This document shows positions 9,634 to 20,942 of a stretch of DNA of 64,000 nucleotides, piece after piece (the stretch's first letter is position 1; each line of letters opens with the position of its first letter). The translations under genes and the position numbers were made by a program. Under the pieces are notes generated by a model. It worked only from the letters and a program-made list of their open reading frames with translations, made no database searches and was not told the DNA's origin. Source of the stretch: Ahrensia kielensis DSM 5890 (GTDB lineage: Bacteria; Pseudomonadota; Alphaproteobacteria; Rhizobiales; Rhizobiaceae). The stretch covers positions 423,127-487,126 of the forward strand of contig NZ_KB894528.1 of assembly GCF_000374465.1 (NCBI RefSeq), read 5' to 3'.

Positions 9634-10802
9634 TGTCCGTTCGTCGTTTAGCAGTAGATGCTGTCCAGCCTGAAGGCTTTAAGTTTAACCGTGCGCTTGG
9701 CGCGGAAGCGAAAGTCTGGATTAAAAAATACCCGAAAGGCCGTGAACAATCGGCTGTGATACCTTTGCTTATGCTTGCGCAAGAGCAAGAGGGCTGGGTG
9801 ACCAAAGCATCGATCGAACATATTGCAGAAATGTTGAATATGCCGCTCATCCGCGTGATGGAAGTGGCTACATTCTATACGCAGTTCATGCTTCAGCCTG
9901 TGGGTACGAAAGCGCACATTCAGGTGTGTGGCACAACACCATGCATGTTGCGCGGTTCTGAAGAACTGATGGCTGTTTGTAAGTCAAAAATCAGCCCGAA
10001 CCAGTTTGAACTCAACGAAGAGGGAACTCTTTCTTGGGAAGAGGTGGAATGTCAGGGCGCTTGTGTGAATGCGCCAATGGTCATGGTGTTCAAAGACACT
10101 TATGAAGATTTGACGCCAGAGCGTCTTGAAGAAATCATCGACGCATTTGAAGCAGGCAATGGTGATAGCATTAAACCGGGCCCGCAGATCGATCGTATTT
10201 TCTCTGCGCCTGCTGGTGGTTTGACAACATTGAACGGCAAGCCTGTTGGCAAAAGCGCGAAAGCGGCCAATAGCAATGCTAAGGCAAAAACCGCTAAATC
10301 TGCGGATAAGCCAACACGGGCGGCCAAGCCAAAGCAGAGCACATCGCTTTCTGATGGAACGGTTAAAAGCCCGAAAGAAAATCGCGTATCAGCTGATTCA
10401 GTTTCTGCAAAGAATGCTGCACCAGCGCCAGGTACTGCGAAAAAAGCGGCAGCTGCTGAAACAACAACAGCGAAAAAGCCTGCGACCAAGAGTTCTGCTG
10501 CAAAGAAACCGGCAGCGGCGAAAGCAGCTGGTCCTGAACGTCTTTCTGCGCCGCAAGGTGCTGCAGACGATTTGAAACTGATTTCAGGTGTTGGCCCTAA
10601 ATTAGAGCAAACATTGAATGGTCTCGGCTTCTGGCATTTCAGCCAGATTGCAAAATGGAAAAAATCCGACGTTGCGATTGTAGATGATGAGCTTTCATTC
10701 AAAGGCCGCATCGAGCGTGACGACTGGATAAAACAAGCCAAGGCTTTGGCCAAAGGCGGCGAAGCAGAATACATCAAAGTATTCGGCAAGAAACCGCGAT
10801 AG
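9633..10802 (+). CDS. nuoE: NADH-quinone oxidoreductase subunit E with long C-terminal extension
   Basis: The first ~185 residues are the 24-kDa thioredoxin-like subunit that carries cluster N1a, with ligands Cys99, Cys104, Cys140 and Cys144 (CGTTPC and CQGAC motifs). The protein is 389 residues, about twice the classical length. Residues ~200-325 form a low-complexity Lys/Ala/Thr/Ser-rich linker. The last ~65 residues form a compact domain starting DDLKLISGVGPKLEQTLNGLG, a helix-hairpin-helix-like pattern also seen at the ends of other alphaproteobacterial proteins. The extension is known in alphaproteobacterial NuoE proteins, but its function is not clear. It overlaps nuoD by one base. Confidence 0.95.
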   Translation: MSVRRLAVDAVQPEGFKFNRALGAEAKVWIKKYPKGREQSAVIPLLMLAQEQEGWVTKASIEHIAEMLNMPLIRVMEVATFYTQFMLQPVGTKAHIQVCGTTPCMLRGSEELMAVCKSKISPNQFELNEEGTLSWEEVECQGACVNAPMVMVFKDTYEDLTPERLEEIIDAFEAGNGDSIKPGPQIDRIFSAPAGGLTTLNGKPVGKSAKAANSNAKAKTAKSADKPTRAAKPKQSTSLSDGTVKSPKENRVSADSVSAKNAAPAPGTAKKAAAAETTTAKKPATKSSAAKKPAAAKAAGPERLSAPQGAADDLKLISGVGPKLEQTLNGLGFWHFSQIAKWKKSDVAIVDDELSFKGRIERDDWIKQAKALAKGGEAEYIKVFGKKPR

Positions 10803-10811
10803 GATAGCAAG

Positions 10812-12116
10812 ATGCTGCAAGATAAAGACCGCATTTTCACAAATATCTATGGCGTGCACGACAAGTCGCTTAAAGGCGCAATGTCACGCGGCCATTGGGA
10901 TGGTACAAAGGCGCTGGTCCAAAAGGGCCGCGACTGGATCATTAATGAGATGAAAGCCTCTGGCCTTCGCGGACGCGGCGGTGCTGGCTTCCCTACAGGT
11001 CTCAAATGGTCGTTCATGCCAAAGGAAGTGGGCGAACGCCCGCACTACTTGGTCGTCAATGCTGACGAATCTGAGCCAGGCACATGTAAAGACCGCGATA
11101 TTATGCGCCACGATCCGCACACGCTGATCGAAGGCTGCTTGCTGGCATCATTCGCCATGAATGCGCATGTCGCTTATATTTATGTGCGCGGCGAATATAT
11201 TCGCGAGCGCTATGCGCTACAGGCTGCGATTGACGAATGTTATGATGCGGGACTTCTGGGCAAAAATAATAAATGCGGCTGGGACATGGATGTTTATGTG
11301 CACCATGGCGCAGGCGCTTATATTTGCGGTGAAGAGACTGCGCTTTTGGAAAGCCTTGAAGGCAAAAAAGGCCAACCGCGCCTCAAGCCTCCATTTCCAG
11401 CCAATGTTGGCCTTTATGGTTGCCCAACAACTGTGAACAATGTTGAATCAATTGCTGTTGCGCCGACAATTTTACGCCGCGGCGGTGGCTGGTTCGCTTC
11501 CTTCGGTAAGGAAAACAACACAGGCACAAAACTTTTCTGTGTATCTGGCCATGTTAATCAGCCAGCCACATTTGAAGAAGAAATGTCGGTTCCTTTCAAA
11601 GAATTGATTGATCGTCACTGCGGCGGTATTCGCGGCGGATGGGATAACCTTATGTGTGTTATTCCGGGCGGTTCATCCGTGCCGCTGGTTCCTGCAGAGC
11701 AAATCATTGATTGCCCGATGGATTTTGATTCGTTGCGCGCTTTACAGTCTGGTCTTGGTACTGCGGCTGTGATCGTGATGGATAAATCAACAGACATCGT
11801 CAAAGCGATTGCGCGTCTTGCTTATTTCTACAAGCACGAAAGCTGCGGCCAATGTACGCCGTGCCGTGAAGGCACTGGTTGGATGTGGCGTGTTATGGAG
11901 CGCATGGTCGCCGGCAATGCGCAGAAGCGTGAAATCGACATGTTGCTGGATGTGACAAAACAGATCGAAGGCCACACAATTTGTGCGCTTGGTGATGCGG
12001 CTGCATGGCCAATTCAAGGTCTTATCCGCCACTACCGTCCTGAAATTGAGCGCCGTATTGATGAGTTCTCTCACAATGCACATCAGGTGCAGCCAGTAAT
12101 GGTAGCGGCAGAATGA
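10812..12116 (+). CDS. nuoF: NADH-quinone oxidoreductase subunit F
   Basis: The 434-residue 51-kDa-type subunit that binds NADH and FMN and holds cluster N3. The glycine-rich [16 protein letters not shown] and the [26 protein letters not shown] segments bind NADH and [15 protein letters not shown] plus a distal cysteine ([16 protein letters not shown]) ligate N3. Length is typical. The stop overlaps the ATG of a small lipoprotein gene (ATGA), which separates nuoF from nuoG. Confidence 0.98.
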   Translation: MLQDKDRIFTNIYGVHDKSLKGAMSRGHWDGTKALVQKGRDWIINEMKASGLRGRGGAGFPTGLKWSFMPKEVGERPHYLVVNADESEPGTCKDRDIMRHDPHTLIEGCLLASFAMNAHVAYIYVRGEYIRERYALQAAIDECYDAGLLGKNNKCGWDMDVYVHHGAGAYICGEETALLESLEGKKGQPRLKPPFPANVGLYGCPTTVNNVESIAVAPTILRRGGGWFASFGKENNTGTKLFCVSGHVNQPATFEEEMSVPFKELIDRHCGGIRGGWDNLMCVIPGGSSVPLVPAEQIIDCPMDFDSLRALQSGLGTAAVIVMDKSTDIVKAIARLAYFYKHESCGQCTPCREGTGWMWRVMERMVAGNAQKREIDMLLDVTKQIEGHTICALGDAAAWPIQGLIRHYRPEIERRIDEFSHNAHQVQPVMVAAE

Positions 12117-12511
12117 TGCGTAATTCTGCATTTGCATTAATCGGTGTTCTTGCTCTTGGTGCTTGTTCATCAAGCGGGGGAACGACAACGGCATCAACGT
12201 CTGCGTCTGCTTCATCGGAAACATCGTCTTTCCAGATGGATGTCACAGATATCGATTATGGTTCGATTGTATCGAATAACCGTTTTCTGGTGAGCTATTC
12301 TTTTCCAGATAGCCGTGGCCGTTTTGCTGTAATGTCATCGGCACAATCTGGTGCGTCAGAACCTGTTGATGATTCCAGTGAATTTAAAGCCGTCAATGAT
12401 GATGTTGCTAAATCAATCATTTGCAAAGACGGTTTAACAAAATTGGGCTCACGCCCAACCTATGTGGTCGCTGATCGCGCATATCAATCAACATATGCGT
12501 GTGCGGGATAA
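12113..12511 (+). CDS. Small lipoprotein encoded between nuoF and nuoG
   Basis: An unrecognised 132-residue protein with a lipoprotein signal: a hydrophobic stretch followed by the lipobox LGAC at Cys18, then a Ser/Thr/Ala-rich linker (residues ~19-38). The remaining ~90 residues are polar with two further cysteines (IICKDG and the C-terminal YACAG). Position +2 after the lipidated Cys is Ser, so outer-membrane sorting by the Lol system would be expected. Translation is coupled to nuoF by an ATGA overlap; two consecutive ATGs (12113, 12116) leave the exact start open. The following 208 bases before nuoG contain a small AGGC/GCCT hairpin but no gene. Function is unknown. Confidence 0.78.
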   Translation: MMRNSAFALIGVLALGACSSSGGTTTASTSASASSETSSFQMDVTDIDYGSIVSNNRFLVSYSFPDSRGRFAVMSSAQSGASEPVDDSSEFKAVNDDVAKSIICKDGLTKLGSRPTYVVADRAYQSTYACAG

Positions 12512-12719
12512 AGACGTTAATACAGGCAAAATGCCTGCGACGAACTAAAGTGTATGGGCAGTCAATGATTGCTCGGCGCGAAAAATGGCTGGTAACAGTC
12601 ACAAAGAACAGATGGACGTGCATTAGAGGCGACTAAGGTCTTTACCGCACGGCCTAGCGGTGGTTAAACGCCGAAGATATAACTGCGCTGTGCATGAGCG
12701 AAAAGAACGGAAGATACCG

Positions 12720-14807
12720 ATGACGAAAGTCAAAGTTGACGGCAACGAAATAGAGGTTCCAGACCACTACACGATCTTGCAGGCGTGTGAGGAGGCTGGT
12801 GCCGAGATTCCTCGTTTTTGTTACCACGAGCGTCTGTCGATTGCTGGTAACTGCCGTATGTGTCTTGTTGAAGTAAAAGGCGGCCCACCAAAGCCGACTG
12901 CTTCATGTGCAATGGGCGTTAAAGATCTGCGCCCTGGACCAGAAGGTCAGCCACCTGAAATTTTCACCAACACGCCAATGGTCAAAAAGGCCCGCGAAGG
13001 CGTGATGGAATTCCTGCTTATCAACCACCCACTTGACTGCCCAATCTGCGATCAGGGCGGCGAGTGCGATCTTCAAGATCAGGCAATGGCTTACGGTGTT
13101 GATTCGTCGCGTTTTCAAGAAAACAAACGCGCTGTTGAAGATAAATATATTGGCCCGCTCGTAAAAACGATCATGACACGCTGCATTCATTGCACGCGCT
13201 GCGTTCGCTTTACGACAGAGGTTGCTGGTATTTCTGAACTTGGTTTGCTTGGCCGCGGCGAAGATGCCGAGATCACAACCTATCTTGAAAAAGCCATGAC
13301 ATCTGAGCTTCAGGGCAATGTCATTGATCTTTGTCCCGTTGGTGCTTTGACGTCAAAACCCTATGCGTTTCAGGCACGTCCTTGGGAATTGTCTAAAACC
13401 GAATCTATTGATGTGATGGATGCTGTTGGCTCTGCTATCCGTGTTGATACGCGCGGCCGTGAAGTTATGCGCATTATGCCGCGCATCAATGAAGCGGTGA
13501 ACGAAGAGTGGATTTCAGACAAAACACGTTTTGTCTGGGATGGTTTGCGCACACAGCGCCTTGACCGCCCATTCGTGCGCGATGCCAGCGGTAAGCTTAA
13601 GCCTGCCACATGGCCGCAAGCCTTTGCTGCTGTCAAATCTGCATTGGACGGCAAGTCTGGTAATCAGATTGCTTCAATCGCTGGCGATATGGCTGGTGTT
13701 GAAGAAATGTATGCGATGAAAGAATTGCTCGCATCGCTCGACTCAACAAGCGTTGATTGCCGCCAAGATGGTGCAGCGCTCAATCCAGCACTTGGCCGCT
13801 CTTCTTATATCTTCAATCCAACGATTGAAGGCATTGAAGACGCAGATGCTGTGCTTATCATTGGCTCCAATCCACGCTTTGAAGCGTCAGTGCTCAATGC
13901 GCGTATTCGTAAAGCATACCGTGCAAGCGGCATGAAAATTGGCGTTATCGGCGATATGGGCGACCTGCGCTATGATTACGAAATGCTCGGCGCTGGACCA
14001 GAAACGCTCAAAGAGCTTGTTGATGGTACAAACAAATTTGCTGGTGTTTTAAAACGCGCTAAAAAGCCGATGATCATCATCGGGCAGGGCGCTCTGGCGC
14101 GCGGCGATGGTGCAGCCGTTCTGGCCAATGCTGCCAAACTTGCGGATGCAACAGGCGTTGTTAAAGGCGCATGGAACGGCTTTGCTGTTCTTCATACAGC
14201 TGCTGCACGTGTTGGCGGCTTGGACCTTGGGTTCGTGCCATCAGGCGACGGTATGGACGCTGTGGCTGCGGTTAAAGACGCAGATGTGTTGTTCCTTCTT
14301 GGTGCAGATGAATTGGATTTGCGTAGCCGTAAAGCTGGCGCGACAACAATTTATATCGGTACACATGGCGACATTGGTGCGCATCATGCAGATATCATTT
14401 TGCCTGCTGCGACTTACACTGAAAAGTCAGCCACATATGTGAACACAGAAGGCCGCGTTCAGATGACTAATCGCGCTGGATTTGCGCCGGGCGAAGCAAA
14501 AGAAGATTGGGCTATCTTGCGTGCCCTTTCTGATGTGTTGGGCCAGCGCCTTCCATTCGACTCACTGGCGCAACTACGTGCCAAACTTTACGAAACGCAT
14601 CCGCATTTTGCGGCAATTGATGCAATTGAAGCCGGTGATCCTGCTGTAATTGCACAATTAGCCAAGAAAGGTGGGCGTTTGGGCAAATCTGCATTTGCAT
14701 CCAGCGTGAAAGACTTTTATTTGACCAACCCAATCGCCCGTGCTTCTGCGGTGATGGCAGAATGCTCAAGCTTAGCCATTAAGGGCTATGCTGAGGCAGC
14801 AGAGTAG
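12720..14807 (+). CDS. nuoG: NADH-quinone oxidoreductase subunit G
   Basis: The 695-residue 75-kDa-type iron-sulfur subunit. The N-terminal [2Fe-2S] site ([19 protein letters not shown]) is followed by the His-ligated cluster ([18 protein letters not shown]) and the four-Cys site ([10 protein letters not shown]). The rest is a molybdopterin-oxidoreductase-like fold, here acting as a scaffold. The ATG at 12720 follows GGAAG at good spacing. The frame is open to 12660, but the extra residues do not belong to the family. The 208-base gap upstream may hold an internal promoter. Confidence 0.97.
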   Translation: MTKVKVDGNEIEVPDHYTILQACEEAGAEIPRFCYHERLSIAGNCRMCLVEVKGGPPKPTASCAMGVKDLRPGPEGQPPEIFTNTPMVKKAREGVMEFLLINHPLDCPICDQGGECDLQDQAMAYGVDSSRFQENKRAVEDKYIGPLVKTIMTRCIHCTRCVRFTTEVAGISELGLLGRGEDAEITTYLEKAMTSELQGNVIDLCPVGALTSKPYAFQARPWELSKTESIDVMDAVGSAIRVDTRGREVMRIMPRINEAVNEEWISDKTRFVWDGLRTQRLDRPFVRDASGKLKPATWPQAFAAVKSALDGKSGNQIASIAGDMAGVEEMYAMKELLASLDSTSVDCRQDGAALNPALGRSSYIFNPTIEGIEDADAVLIIGSNPRFEASVLNARIRKAYRASGMKIGVIGDMGDLRYDYEMLGAGPETLKELVDGTNKFAGVLKRAKKPMIIIGQGALARGDGAAVLANAAKLADATGVVKGAWNGFAVLHTAAARVGGLDLGFVPSGDGMDAVAAVKDADVLFLLGADELDLRSRKAGATTIYIGTHGDIGAHHADIILPAATYTEKSATYVNTEGRVQMTNRAGFAPGEAKEDWAILRALSDVLGQRLPFDSLAQLRAKLYETHPHFAAIDAIEAGDPAVIAQLAKKGGRLGKSAFASSVKDFYLTNPIARASAVMAECSSLAIKGYAEAAE

Positions 14808-14838
14808 AGCACGGAACCGGTAAATTGGACTTAAACTG

Positions 14839-15873
14839 ATGTTTGAAGACTACATATTTCCAGGTCTGATCATTTTGCTCCAGAGCGTTGTGCTTCTGGT
14901 GGCATTGCTGATCTTTACCGCGTTCATTCTTTATGCTGACCGTAAGGTCTGGGCTGCTGTCATGTCGCGTAGAGGGCCAAACGTTGTTGGCCCCTTTGGA
15001 TTGCTGCAATCATTTGCCGACCTTTTGAAATTTGTCATTAAAGAGCCGATCATTCCATCGGGCTCGAACAAAGGCATCTTTCTGCTGGCACCTTTGATTT
15101 CATCAGCACTCGCTTTGGCTGGCTGGGCCGTTATTCCAGTAAGCGAAGGGTGGGCAATCGCATCCATCAATGTCGGCATCCTGTTTGTCTTCGCGGTATC
15201 ATCGCTGGAAGTCTATGGCGTCATTATGGCGGGCTGGGCATCAAACTCTAAATATCCATTCCTTGGTGCGCTGCGCTCGGCTGCGCAGATGGTCTCCTAC
15301 GAAGTCTCAATTGGTTTCGTGATCGTGACCGTGCTTCTGTGTGTTGGCTCGCTCAACATGACAGACATTGTTTTGAGCCAGAAAGACGGCCTTGGAACGC
15401 ATCTCGGATTGACGAACTCTCTGCTTGATTGGCATTGGCTCGGCCTATTCCCAATGTTCGTGATCTTTTTCATCTCGGCATTGGCTGAAACAAACCGTCC
15501 ACCATTTGACCTTGTTGAAGCTGAATCTGAGCTCGTTGCCGGTCACATGATTGAATATTCTTCAACGCCATATCTTTTGTTTATGCTGGGCGAATATATC
15601 GCGATCCTGTTGATGTGTGCGCTGACAGTCATCTTGTTCTTGGGCGGTTGGTTGCCACCGATTGATGTTGCACCGCTTAACTGGATACCGGGTGTATTCT
15701 GGTTCATCTTCAAGATCTGCATGGTGTTCTTCATGTTCGCTATGGTCAAAACAATCGTACCGCGTTACCGCTACGACCAATTGATGCGCCTCGGCTGGAA
15801 AGTGTTCTTGCCAATTTCACTCTTCATGGTGGTTGCGACAGCATCATTCTTGAAATTCACCGGTTTGGCATAA
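14839..15873 (+). CDS. nuoH: NADH-quinone oxidoreductase subunit H
   Basis: A 344-residue membrane subunit with about eight helices that links the quinone cavity to the proton-pumping arm. The signatures [34 protein letters not shown] and the cytoplasmic [26 protein letters not shown] loop are the classic ND1 motifs that line the quinone entry. Length is typical. It lies 31 bases after nuoG and 18 bases before nuoI. Confidence 0.98.
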   Translation: MFEDYIFPGLIILLQSVVLLVALLIFTAFILYADRKVWAAVMSRRGPNVVGPFGLLQSFADLLKFVIKEPIIPSGSNKGIFLLAPLISSALALAGWAVIPVSEGWAIASINVGILFVFAVSSLEVYGVIMAGWASNSKYPFLGALRSAAQMVSYEVSIGFVIVTVLLCVGSLNMTDIVLSQKDGLGTHLGLTNSLLDWHWLGLFPMFVIFFISALAETNRPPFDLVEAESELVAGHMIEYSSTPYLLFMLGEYIAILLMCALTVILFLGGWLPPIDVAPLNWIPGVFWFIFKICMVFFMFAMVKTIVPRYRYDQLMRLGWKVFLPISLFMVVATASFLKFTGLA

Positions 15874-15891
15874 GGGAAGGGACAACACGCT

Positions 15892-16383
15892 ATGAGCACG
15901 ATCGCACAAGCTGCAAAATCACTTCTTTTGCTGGAATTCATTTCTGCATTCGGTTTGGCCATGAAGCGCTTCTTTGCGCCGAAGGCCACATTGAACTACC
16001 CGCATGAAAAAGGCCGTCTAAGCCCACGTTTTCGCGGTGAGCATGCATTGCGCCGTTATCCAAACGGTGAAGAGCGCTGCATCGCCTGTAAATTGTGTGA
16101 GGCGATCTGCCCAGCACAGGCAATTACCATTGAAGCTGGCCCGCGCCGCAATGACGGCACACGCCGTACCGTGCGCTACGACATTGATATGGTGAAATGC
16201 ATCTATTGCGGCTTCTGTCAGGAAGCCTGTCCAGTGGATGCAATTGTTGAGGGACCGAATTTCGAATTCGCGACCGAAACACGTGAAGAACTATACTACG
16301 ACAAAGACAAACTGCTGGCGAATGGAGATCGGTGGGAGCGCGAAATTGCGCGCAACATCGCACTCGACTCGCCGTATCGATAA
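15892..16383 (+). CDS. nuoI: NADH-quinone oxidoreductase subunit I
   Basis: A 163-residue TYKY-type ferredoxin subunit with two [4Fe-4S] clusters (N6a and N6b). The two motifs [12 protein letters not shown] and [12 protein letters not shown] are complete. The N-terminal amphipathic helix ([26 protein letters not shown]) anchors it to the membrane arm. Length is typical for alphaproteobacteria and mitochondria. Confidence 0.98.
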   Translation: MSTIAQAAKSLLLLEFISAFGLAMKRFFAPKATLNYPHEKGRLSPRFRGEHALRRYPNGEERCIACKLCEAICPAQAITIEAGPRRNDGTRRTVRYDIDMVKCIYCGFCQEACPVDAIVEGPNFEFATETREELYYDKDKLLANGDRWEREIARNIALDSPYR

Positions 16384-16391
16384 TTTTAATC

Positions 16392-16417
16392 GTTCTGTCA
16401 TCGCAAGATGGCAGAGC
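16392..16417 (+). other. Intercistronic hairpin between nuoI and nuoJ
   Basis: An 11-bp stem with two G-U pairs (16392-16402 with 16407-16417) is capped by a GCAA tetraloop in the 86-base gap. No T-run follows, so it is probably an RNA stability or processing element rather than a terminator. It lies at the boundary between peripheral-arm and membrane-arm cistrons. Confidence 0.5.
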
Positions 16418-16469
16418 ACACATCCTGACTGAAATCTCAGCAGGATAACAAAGGATTTCGGGGGAACCG

Positions 16470-17096
16470 ATGCTGTTGACCGGACTTGGCGCGGCCTTCT
16501 TTTATTTGTTCGCATTTGTAGCTATCGCGTCTGCCGTGATGGTTATTTCTGCGCGCAATCCGGTACATTCCGTGCTGTACCTCATTTTGACCTTCTTCAA
16601 TGCGGCGGCATTGTTCATTCTCACAGGGGCCGAGTTTCTCGGCATGATCCTGTTGGTGGTCTATATCGGCGCGGTTGCAGTACTGTTCCTGTTTGTCGTT
16701 ATGATGCTGGATGTTGATTTTGCATCTATGAAGCGTGGCGCACTCGATTATGCACCTATTGGTGCCATGGTCGGTATTGTGCTGGCATCTGAACTATTGA
16801 TCGTGCTTGGTGCTCAGTTCATTGGCGTGGGGCAACCTGGCAGTGTCGCTTCACCGACACCGGACCCGTTAGTGCGCACCAATACGGCGGCGCTCGGCGA
16901 TATTATTTATACCGACTATGTCTTCTTCTTCCAGATTGCCGGCTTGGTGCTTTTGGTTGCTATGATTGGCGCGATTGTGCTGACGCTGCGTCCAACACGT
17001 CCTGGTGTTAAACGCCAGAACATGGGCCAGCAGGTTGCACGTAAAGTGGAAGACTCGATTGAAATTGTCGAAGTCGAAACAGGCAAGGGGCTTTGA
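16470..17096 (+). CDS. nuoJ: NADH-quinone oxidoreductase subunit J
   Basis: A 208-residue ND6-type membrane subunit with five predicted helices. The conserved glycine-rich helix 3 pattern [29 protein letters not shown], whose pi-bulge takes part in coupling, is present. GGGGG precedes the ATG by a short spacing. The last ~45 residues are polar and cytoplasmic. It is separated from nuoK by four bases. Confidence 0.97.
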   Translation: MLLTGLGAAFFYLFAFVAIASAVMVISARNPVHSVLYLILTFFNAAALFILTGAEFLGMILLVVYIGAVAVLFLFVVMMLDVDFASMKRGALDYAPIGAMVGIVLASELLIVLGAQFIGVGQPGSVASPTPDPLVRTNTAALGDIIYTDYVFFFQIAGLVLLVAMIGAIVLTLRPTRPGVKRQNMGQQVARKVEDSIEIVEVETGKGL

Positions 17097-17100
17097 TCTA

Positions 17101-17409
17101 ATGGAAATTACGATTTCTCATTATCTCGTCGTGTCAGCGCTACTGCTGGTCATTGGGATATTCGGCATTTTCCTCAATAAGAAGAACGTCATTGTTATCT
17201 TGATGTCTGTTGAGTTGATCTTGCTTGCTGTCAATCTGAACTTCGTGGCCTTTTCTGCGCATTTGCAGGATATGGTCGGCCAAGTTTTCGCACTATTCGT
17301 TTTGACCGTTGCTGCTGCTGAAGCGGCTATCGGTTTGGCTATCCTCGTTGTCTTCTACCGGAACCGTGGTTCCATCGCGGTTGAAGACGTCAACATGATG
17401 AAAGGCTGA
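17101..17409 (+). CDS. nuoK: NADH-quinone oxidoreductase subunit K
   Basis: A 102-residue ND4L-type subunit with three helices. The two buried glutamates of the proton path are in place: [13 protein letters not shown] in helix 2 and [13 protein letters not shown] in helix 3. The ATG at 17101 gives the exact family length and follows AAGGGG; an upstream in-frame extension from 17005 overlaps nuoJ and is rejected. Eight bases separate it from nuoL. Confidence 0.98.
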   Translation: MEITISHYLVVSALLLVIGIFGIFLNKKNVIVILMSVELILLAVNLNFVAFSAHLQDMVGQVFALFVLTVAAAEAAIGLAILVVFYRNRGSIAVEDVNMMKG

Positions 17410-17417
17410 TTGGACCC

Positions 17418-19409
17418 ATGTATCACGCCATCGTCTTTCTCCCGTTACTTGGCGCTATCGTTGCTGGCTTTGGCGGCCGTGCTATCGGTGCCAAAGCTTC
17501 GGAATATGTAACCAGCGGCTTTATGGTTATTGCCGCAGTCCTTTCGTGGATTGCGTTTTTAACTGTTGCTATGGCCCATGAGGATCATTCAACCACTGTT
17601 CAGGTTATGCGCTGGATTCAGGTCGGTTCGCTTGATGTGAACTGGGCTTTCCGCATCGACACGCTAACTGCTGTTATGCTGGTGGTTGTGAACACGGTTT
17701 CGACCCTCGTTCACATCTATTCTATCGGCTATATGCACCACGATCCGCACCGTCCGCGTTTCTTTGCCTATCTTTCACTTTTCACATTCGCGATGCTTAT
17801 GCTCGTAACATCTGATAACCTTGTTCAGATGTTCTTCGGATGGGAAGGCGTTGGTCTGGCATCATATTTGCTCATTGGCTTCTGGTTCAAAAAACCTTCG
17901 GCGAACTCTGCTGCAATGAAGGCATTTATCGTCAACCGCGTGGGCGACTTTGGTTTTGCTCTCGGTATCTTCGGCGTATTTGTACTGTTCGGTTCTGTGA
18001 ATTTCGACACGATCTTTGCAAACGCAGCGACTTATTTGCCGACAGAAGGCGCGGAGGGAAGCACAGACACTGTGCTAACATTCCTAGGCTATTCATTGGA
18101 TAAGTCTCACGCCGTAACTGTGGTGTGCTTGCTGTTGTTCATGGGCGCCATGGGTAAGTCTGCGCAATTCTTGCTGCACACATGGTTGCCAGATGCGATG
18201 GAAGGCCCGACACCTGTGTCTGCGCTAATCCATGCTGCGACCATGGTTACAGCTGGCGTGTTCCTTGTCGCGCGTATGTCACCAGTCTTCGAACTGTCGC
18301 AAACAGCACTCACATTTGTTGTCATCATTGGCGCAACCACTGCATTCTTTGCAGCAACGGTTGGTCTTGTTCAAAACGACATCAAACGCGTGATTGCTTA
18401 TTCAACCTGTTCGCAGCTTGGTTACATGTTTGTGGCATTGGGCCTTGGCGCTTATGGCGCAGCCGTATTCCACCTGTTCACACATGCTTTCTTTAAAGCC
18501 TTGTTGTTCCTTGGTGCCGGTTCAGTCATTCATGCTGTGTCTGATGAGCAGGATATGCGCCGCATGGGCGGTTTGCGTAAACTCATTCCAACAACATATT
18601 GGATGATGATTATCGGAACTGTTGCGCTCACAGGCGTTGGCATACCGGGCACATTGCTTGGAACAGCCGGGTTCTTCTCTAAAGATGCCATCATTGAAAG
18701 CGCGTTCGTTGCACAAAACCCTGCTGCTGGTTATGCATTCGTGATGCTGGTTGTGGCTGCGCTATTTACCAGCTTCTACTCATGGCGTTTGATCTTCATG
18801 ACATTCCACGGCAAACCGCGTGCAACAGCTGATGTGATGCATCATGTGCATGACTCACCGCCAGTTATGCTCGTGCCATTGTTCATCTTGGCTGTCGGCG
18901 CATTGTTAGCTGGCTTTGTCTTTCATGATTACTTCTTCGGCCACCATTATGCTGAGTTCTGGAAGGGCGCTTTGTTCACCTTGCCAGATAACAACATTGT
19001 TGAAGAGTTCCACAACGTACCATTCTTGGTCAAATGGAGCGCGACAATTGTGATGTTGCTTGGTTTATTGGGTGCTTGGTATATGTATATCCGTTCGCCT
19101 CAAACGCCTGTTTCTTTGGCGCGAGACCACAATGGCTTATACAAATTCCTATTGAACAAATGGTATTTTGACGAGTTGTACGACTTCTTGTTCGTGCGCC
19201 CTGCAAAACGCCTTGGTTCATTCCTTTGGAAACGCGGTGACGGCTGGCTTATTGATGGGTTTGGTCCCAACAATATCGCAGCGCGTGTTTCTGGCCTCGC
19301 ACAGCGTGCTGTGAAGGTTCAGACCGGATTTCTTTATCATTATGCGTTCGCCATGTTGATTGGTGTCGCTGCTCTCGTGACTTGGATTATGCTTGGAGGC
19401 ATCCACTAA
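17418..19409 (+). CDS. nuoL: NADH-quinone oxidoreductase subunit L
   Basis: A 663-residue antiporter-like subunit at the distal end of the membrane arm. It has the ND5 motifs [23 protein letters not shown] (channel glutamate), [37 protein letters not shown] (helix 7-8 lysine region) and [14 protein letters not shown]. The C-terminus holds the long lateral helix that clamps NuoM and NuoN. Length is typical. The stop overlaps the nuoM start (TAATG). Confidence 0.98.
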   Translation: MYHAIVFLPLLGAIVAGFGGRAIGAKASEYVTSGFMVIAAVLSWIAFLTVAMAHEDHSTTVQVMRWIQVGSLDVNWAFRIDTLTAVMLVVVNTVSTLVHIYSIGYMHHDPHRPRFFAYLSLFTFAMLMLVTSDNLVQMFFGWEGVGLASYLLIGFWFKKPSANSAAMKAFIVNRVGDFGFALGIFGVFVLFGSVNFDTIFANAATYLPTEGAEGSTDTVLTFLGYSLDKSHAVTVVCLLLFMGAMGKSAQFLLHTWLPDAMEGPTPVSALIHAATMVTAGVFLVARMSPVFELSQTALTFVVIIGATTAFFAATVGLVQNDIKRVIAYSTCSQLGYMFVALGLGAYGAAVFHLFTHAFFKALLFLGAGSVIHAVSDEQDMRRMGGLRKLIPTTYWMMIIGTVALTGVGIPGTLLGTAGFFSKDAIIESAFVAQNPAAGYAFVMLVVAALFTSFYSWRLIFMTFHGKPRATADVMHHVHDSPPVMLVPLFILAVGALLAGFVFHDYFFGHHYAEFWKGALFTLPDNNIVEEFHNVPFLVKWSATIVMLLGLLGAWYMYIRSPQTPVSLARDHNGLYKFLLNKWYFDELYDFLFVRPAKRLGSFLWKRGDGWLIDGFGPNNIAARVSGLAQRAVKVQTGFLYHYAFAMLIGVAALVTWIMLGGIH

Positions 19410-20929
19410 TGGACGGTATGCCAATCCTCTCGCTCGTAACTTTCCTTCCTTTGGTTGGTGTTCTTGTTATTCTGTTTATCAATGATGAAACAGAAGCGGC
19501 AAAACGCAACGTTCGGATGGTCGCGTTACTGACGACGATCTTTACATTTCTCGTATCTTTGATGATTTGGGTTGGATTTGAGAATTCAAATCCCGGCTTC
19601 CAATTTGTTGAAGAAGCTGAATGGCTCGGTGGCGGGCTAACCTACCGTATGGGTGTGGACGGCATTTCAATGTTGTTTGTCATTTTGACAACCTTCTTGA
19701 TGCCTTTCTGTATCCTTGCTGGCTGGGAGAGCGTTACCAAGCGTCTTAAAGCCTACATGATTGCTTTCCTTATTTTGGAAACACTCATGATCGGCGTGTT
19801 TACTGCGCTTGATATCGTGCTGTTCTATGTCTTCTTTGAAGCGGGCCTTATACCGATGTTTATTATCATCGGTGTGTGGGGCGGCGCGCGCCGTGTTTAT
19901 GCGTCTTTCAAATTCTTCCTCTACACATTGTTTGGCTCAGTGTTGATGCTGATTGCGATCATGGCAATGTATTGGGAGGCAGGCACGACTTCTATTCCGG
20001 CATTGCTGGCATATGATTTCCCACCGCAAATGCAATTCTGGTTATGGCTCGCATTCTTTGCGTCATTCGCTGTGAAAATGCCGATGTGGCCTGTCCACAC
20101 TTGGTTGCCAGATGCACACGTTGAAGCGCCAACAGCTGGATCTGTTATTCTTGCTGGTGTGTTGCTAAAACTTGGCGGTTACGGTTTCATTCGCTTCTCA
20201 CTATCCATGTTTCCAGTCGCTTCTGCTGAACTGGCTTGGCTGGTGTTTGCGCTGTCTTGTATTGCCATCATCTACACATCGCTTGTCGCCTTGATGCAGG
20301 AAGATATGAAGAAGCTGATTGCTTATTCATCTGTTGCGCATATGGGCTTTGTAACGATGGGTATCTTTGCTGCGAATGAGCAGGGCTTGCAGGGCGCTAT
20401 CTTCCAAATGTTGTCGCACGGCCTTGTGTCTGCTGCGCTCTTCATCTGTGTTGGTGTGATCTATGATCGTATGCACACACGTGAGATTGCAGCTTATGGC
20501 GGCCTTGTTCACAACATGCCTAAATATGCATTGGTGTTTATGCTGTTCACCATGGCCAATGTTGGCCTTCCAGGAACATCCGGCTTTGTTGGCGAATTCC
20601 TGACATTGATGGGCATGTTCCGTGCCAATACATGGTTTGCATTCTTCGCAACGAGCGGCGTGATCTTGTCTGCCTGTTATGCGCTATGGCTGTATCGCCG
20701 TGTGATATTTGGTGCATTGGAAAAAGAAAGCTTGAAAGCACTTCTCGACCTTTCAGGCCGTGAAAAAGCAATGCTTTACCCGCTGGCCGCACTGACTATT
20801 TTCTTCGGTGTATATCCAGCACCAGTCTTTGATGTGATCGGCGCTTCTGTGGATGCACTTGTCACGAATTATGATGCTGCCAATGAGGCAGCCAAAGCGG
20901 CAATGAATATTGCCCTGAACGCTAAGTAA
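19409..20929 (+). CDS. nuoM: NADH-quinone oxidoreductase subunit M
   Basis: A 506-residue antiporter-like, ND4-type proton-pumping subunit. Key motifs are [25 protein letters not shown] with the channel Glu, [38 protein letters not shown] with the central Lys, and [15 protein letters not shown]. The ATG at 19409 is directly coupled to the nuoL stop and gives the usual N-terminus. Fourteen predicted helices. Confidence 0.98.
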   Translation: MDGMPILSLVTFLPLVGVLVILFINDETEAAKRNVRMVALLTTIFTFLVSLMIWVGFENSNPGFQFVEEAEWLGGGLTYRMGVDGISMLFVILTTFLMPFCILAGWESVTKRLKAYMIAFLILETLMIGVFTALDIVLFYVFFEAGLIPMFIIIGVWGGARRVYASFKFFLYTLFGSVLMLIAIMAMYWEAGTTSIPALLAYDFPPQMQFWLWLAFFASFAVKMPMWPVHTWLPDAHVEAPTAGSVILAGVLLKLGGYGFIRFSLSMFPVASAELAWLVFALSCIAIIYTSLVALMQEDMKKLIAYSSVAHMGFVTMGIFAANEQGLQGAIFQMLSHGLVSAALFICVGVIYDRMHTREIAAYGGLVHNMPKYALVFMLFTMANVGLPGTSGFVGEFLTLMGMFRANTWFAFFATSGVILSACYALWLYRRVIFGALEKESLKALLDLSGREKAMLYPLAALTIFFGVYPAPVFDVIGASVDALVTNYDAANEAAKAAMNIALNAK

Positions 20930-20942
20930 TCGGATTGCTGTC

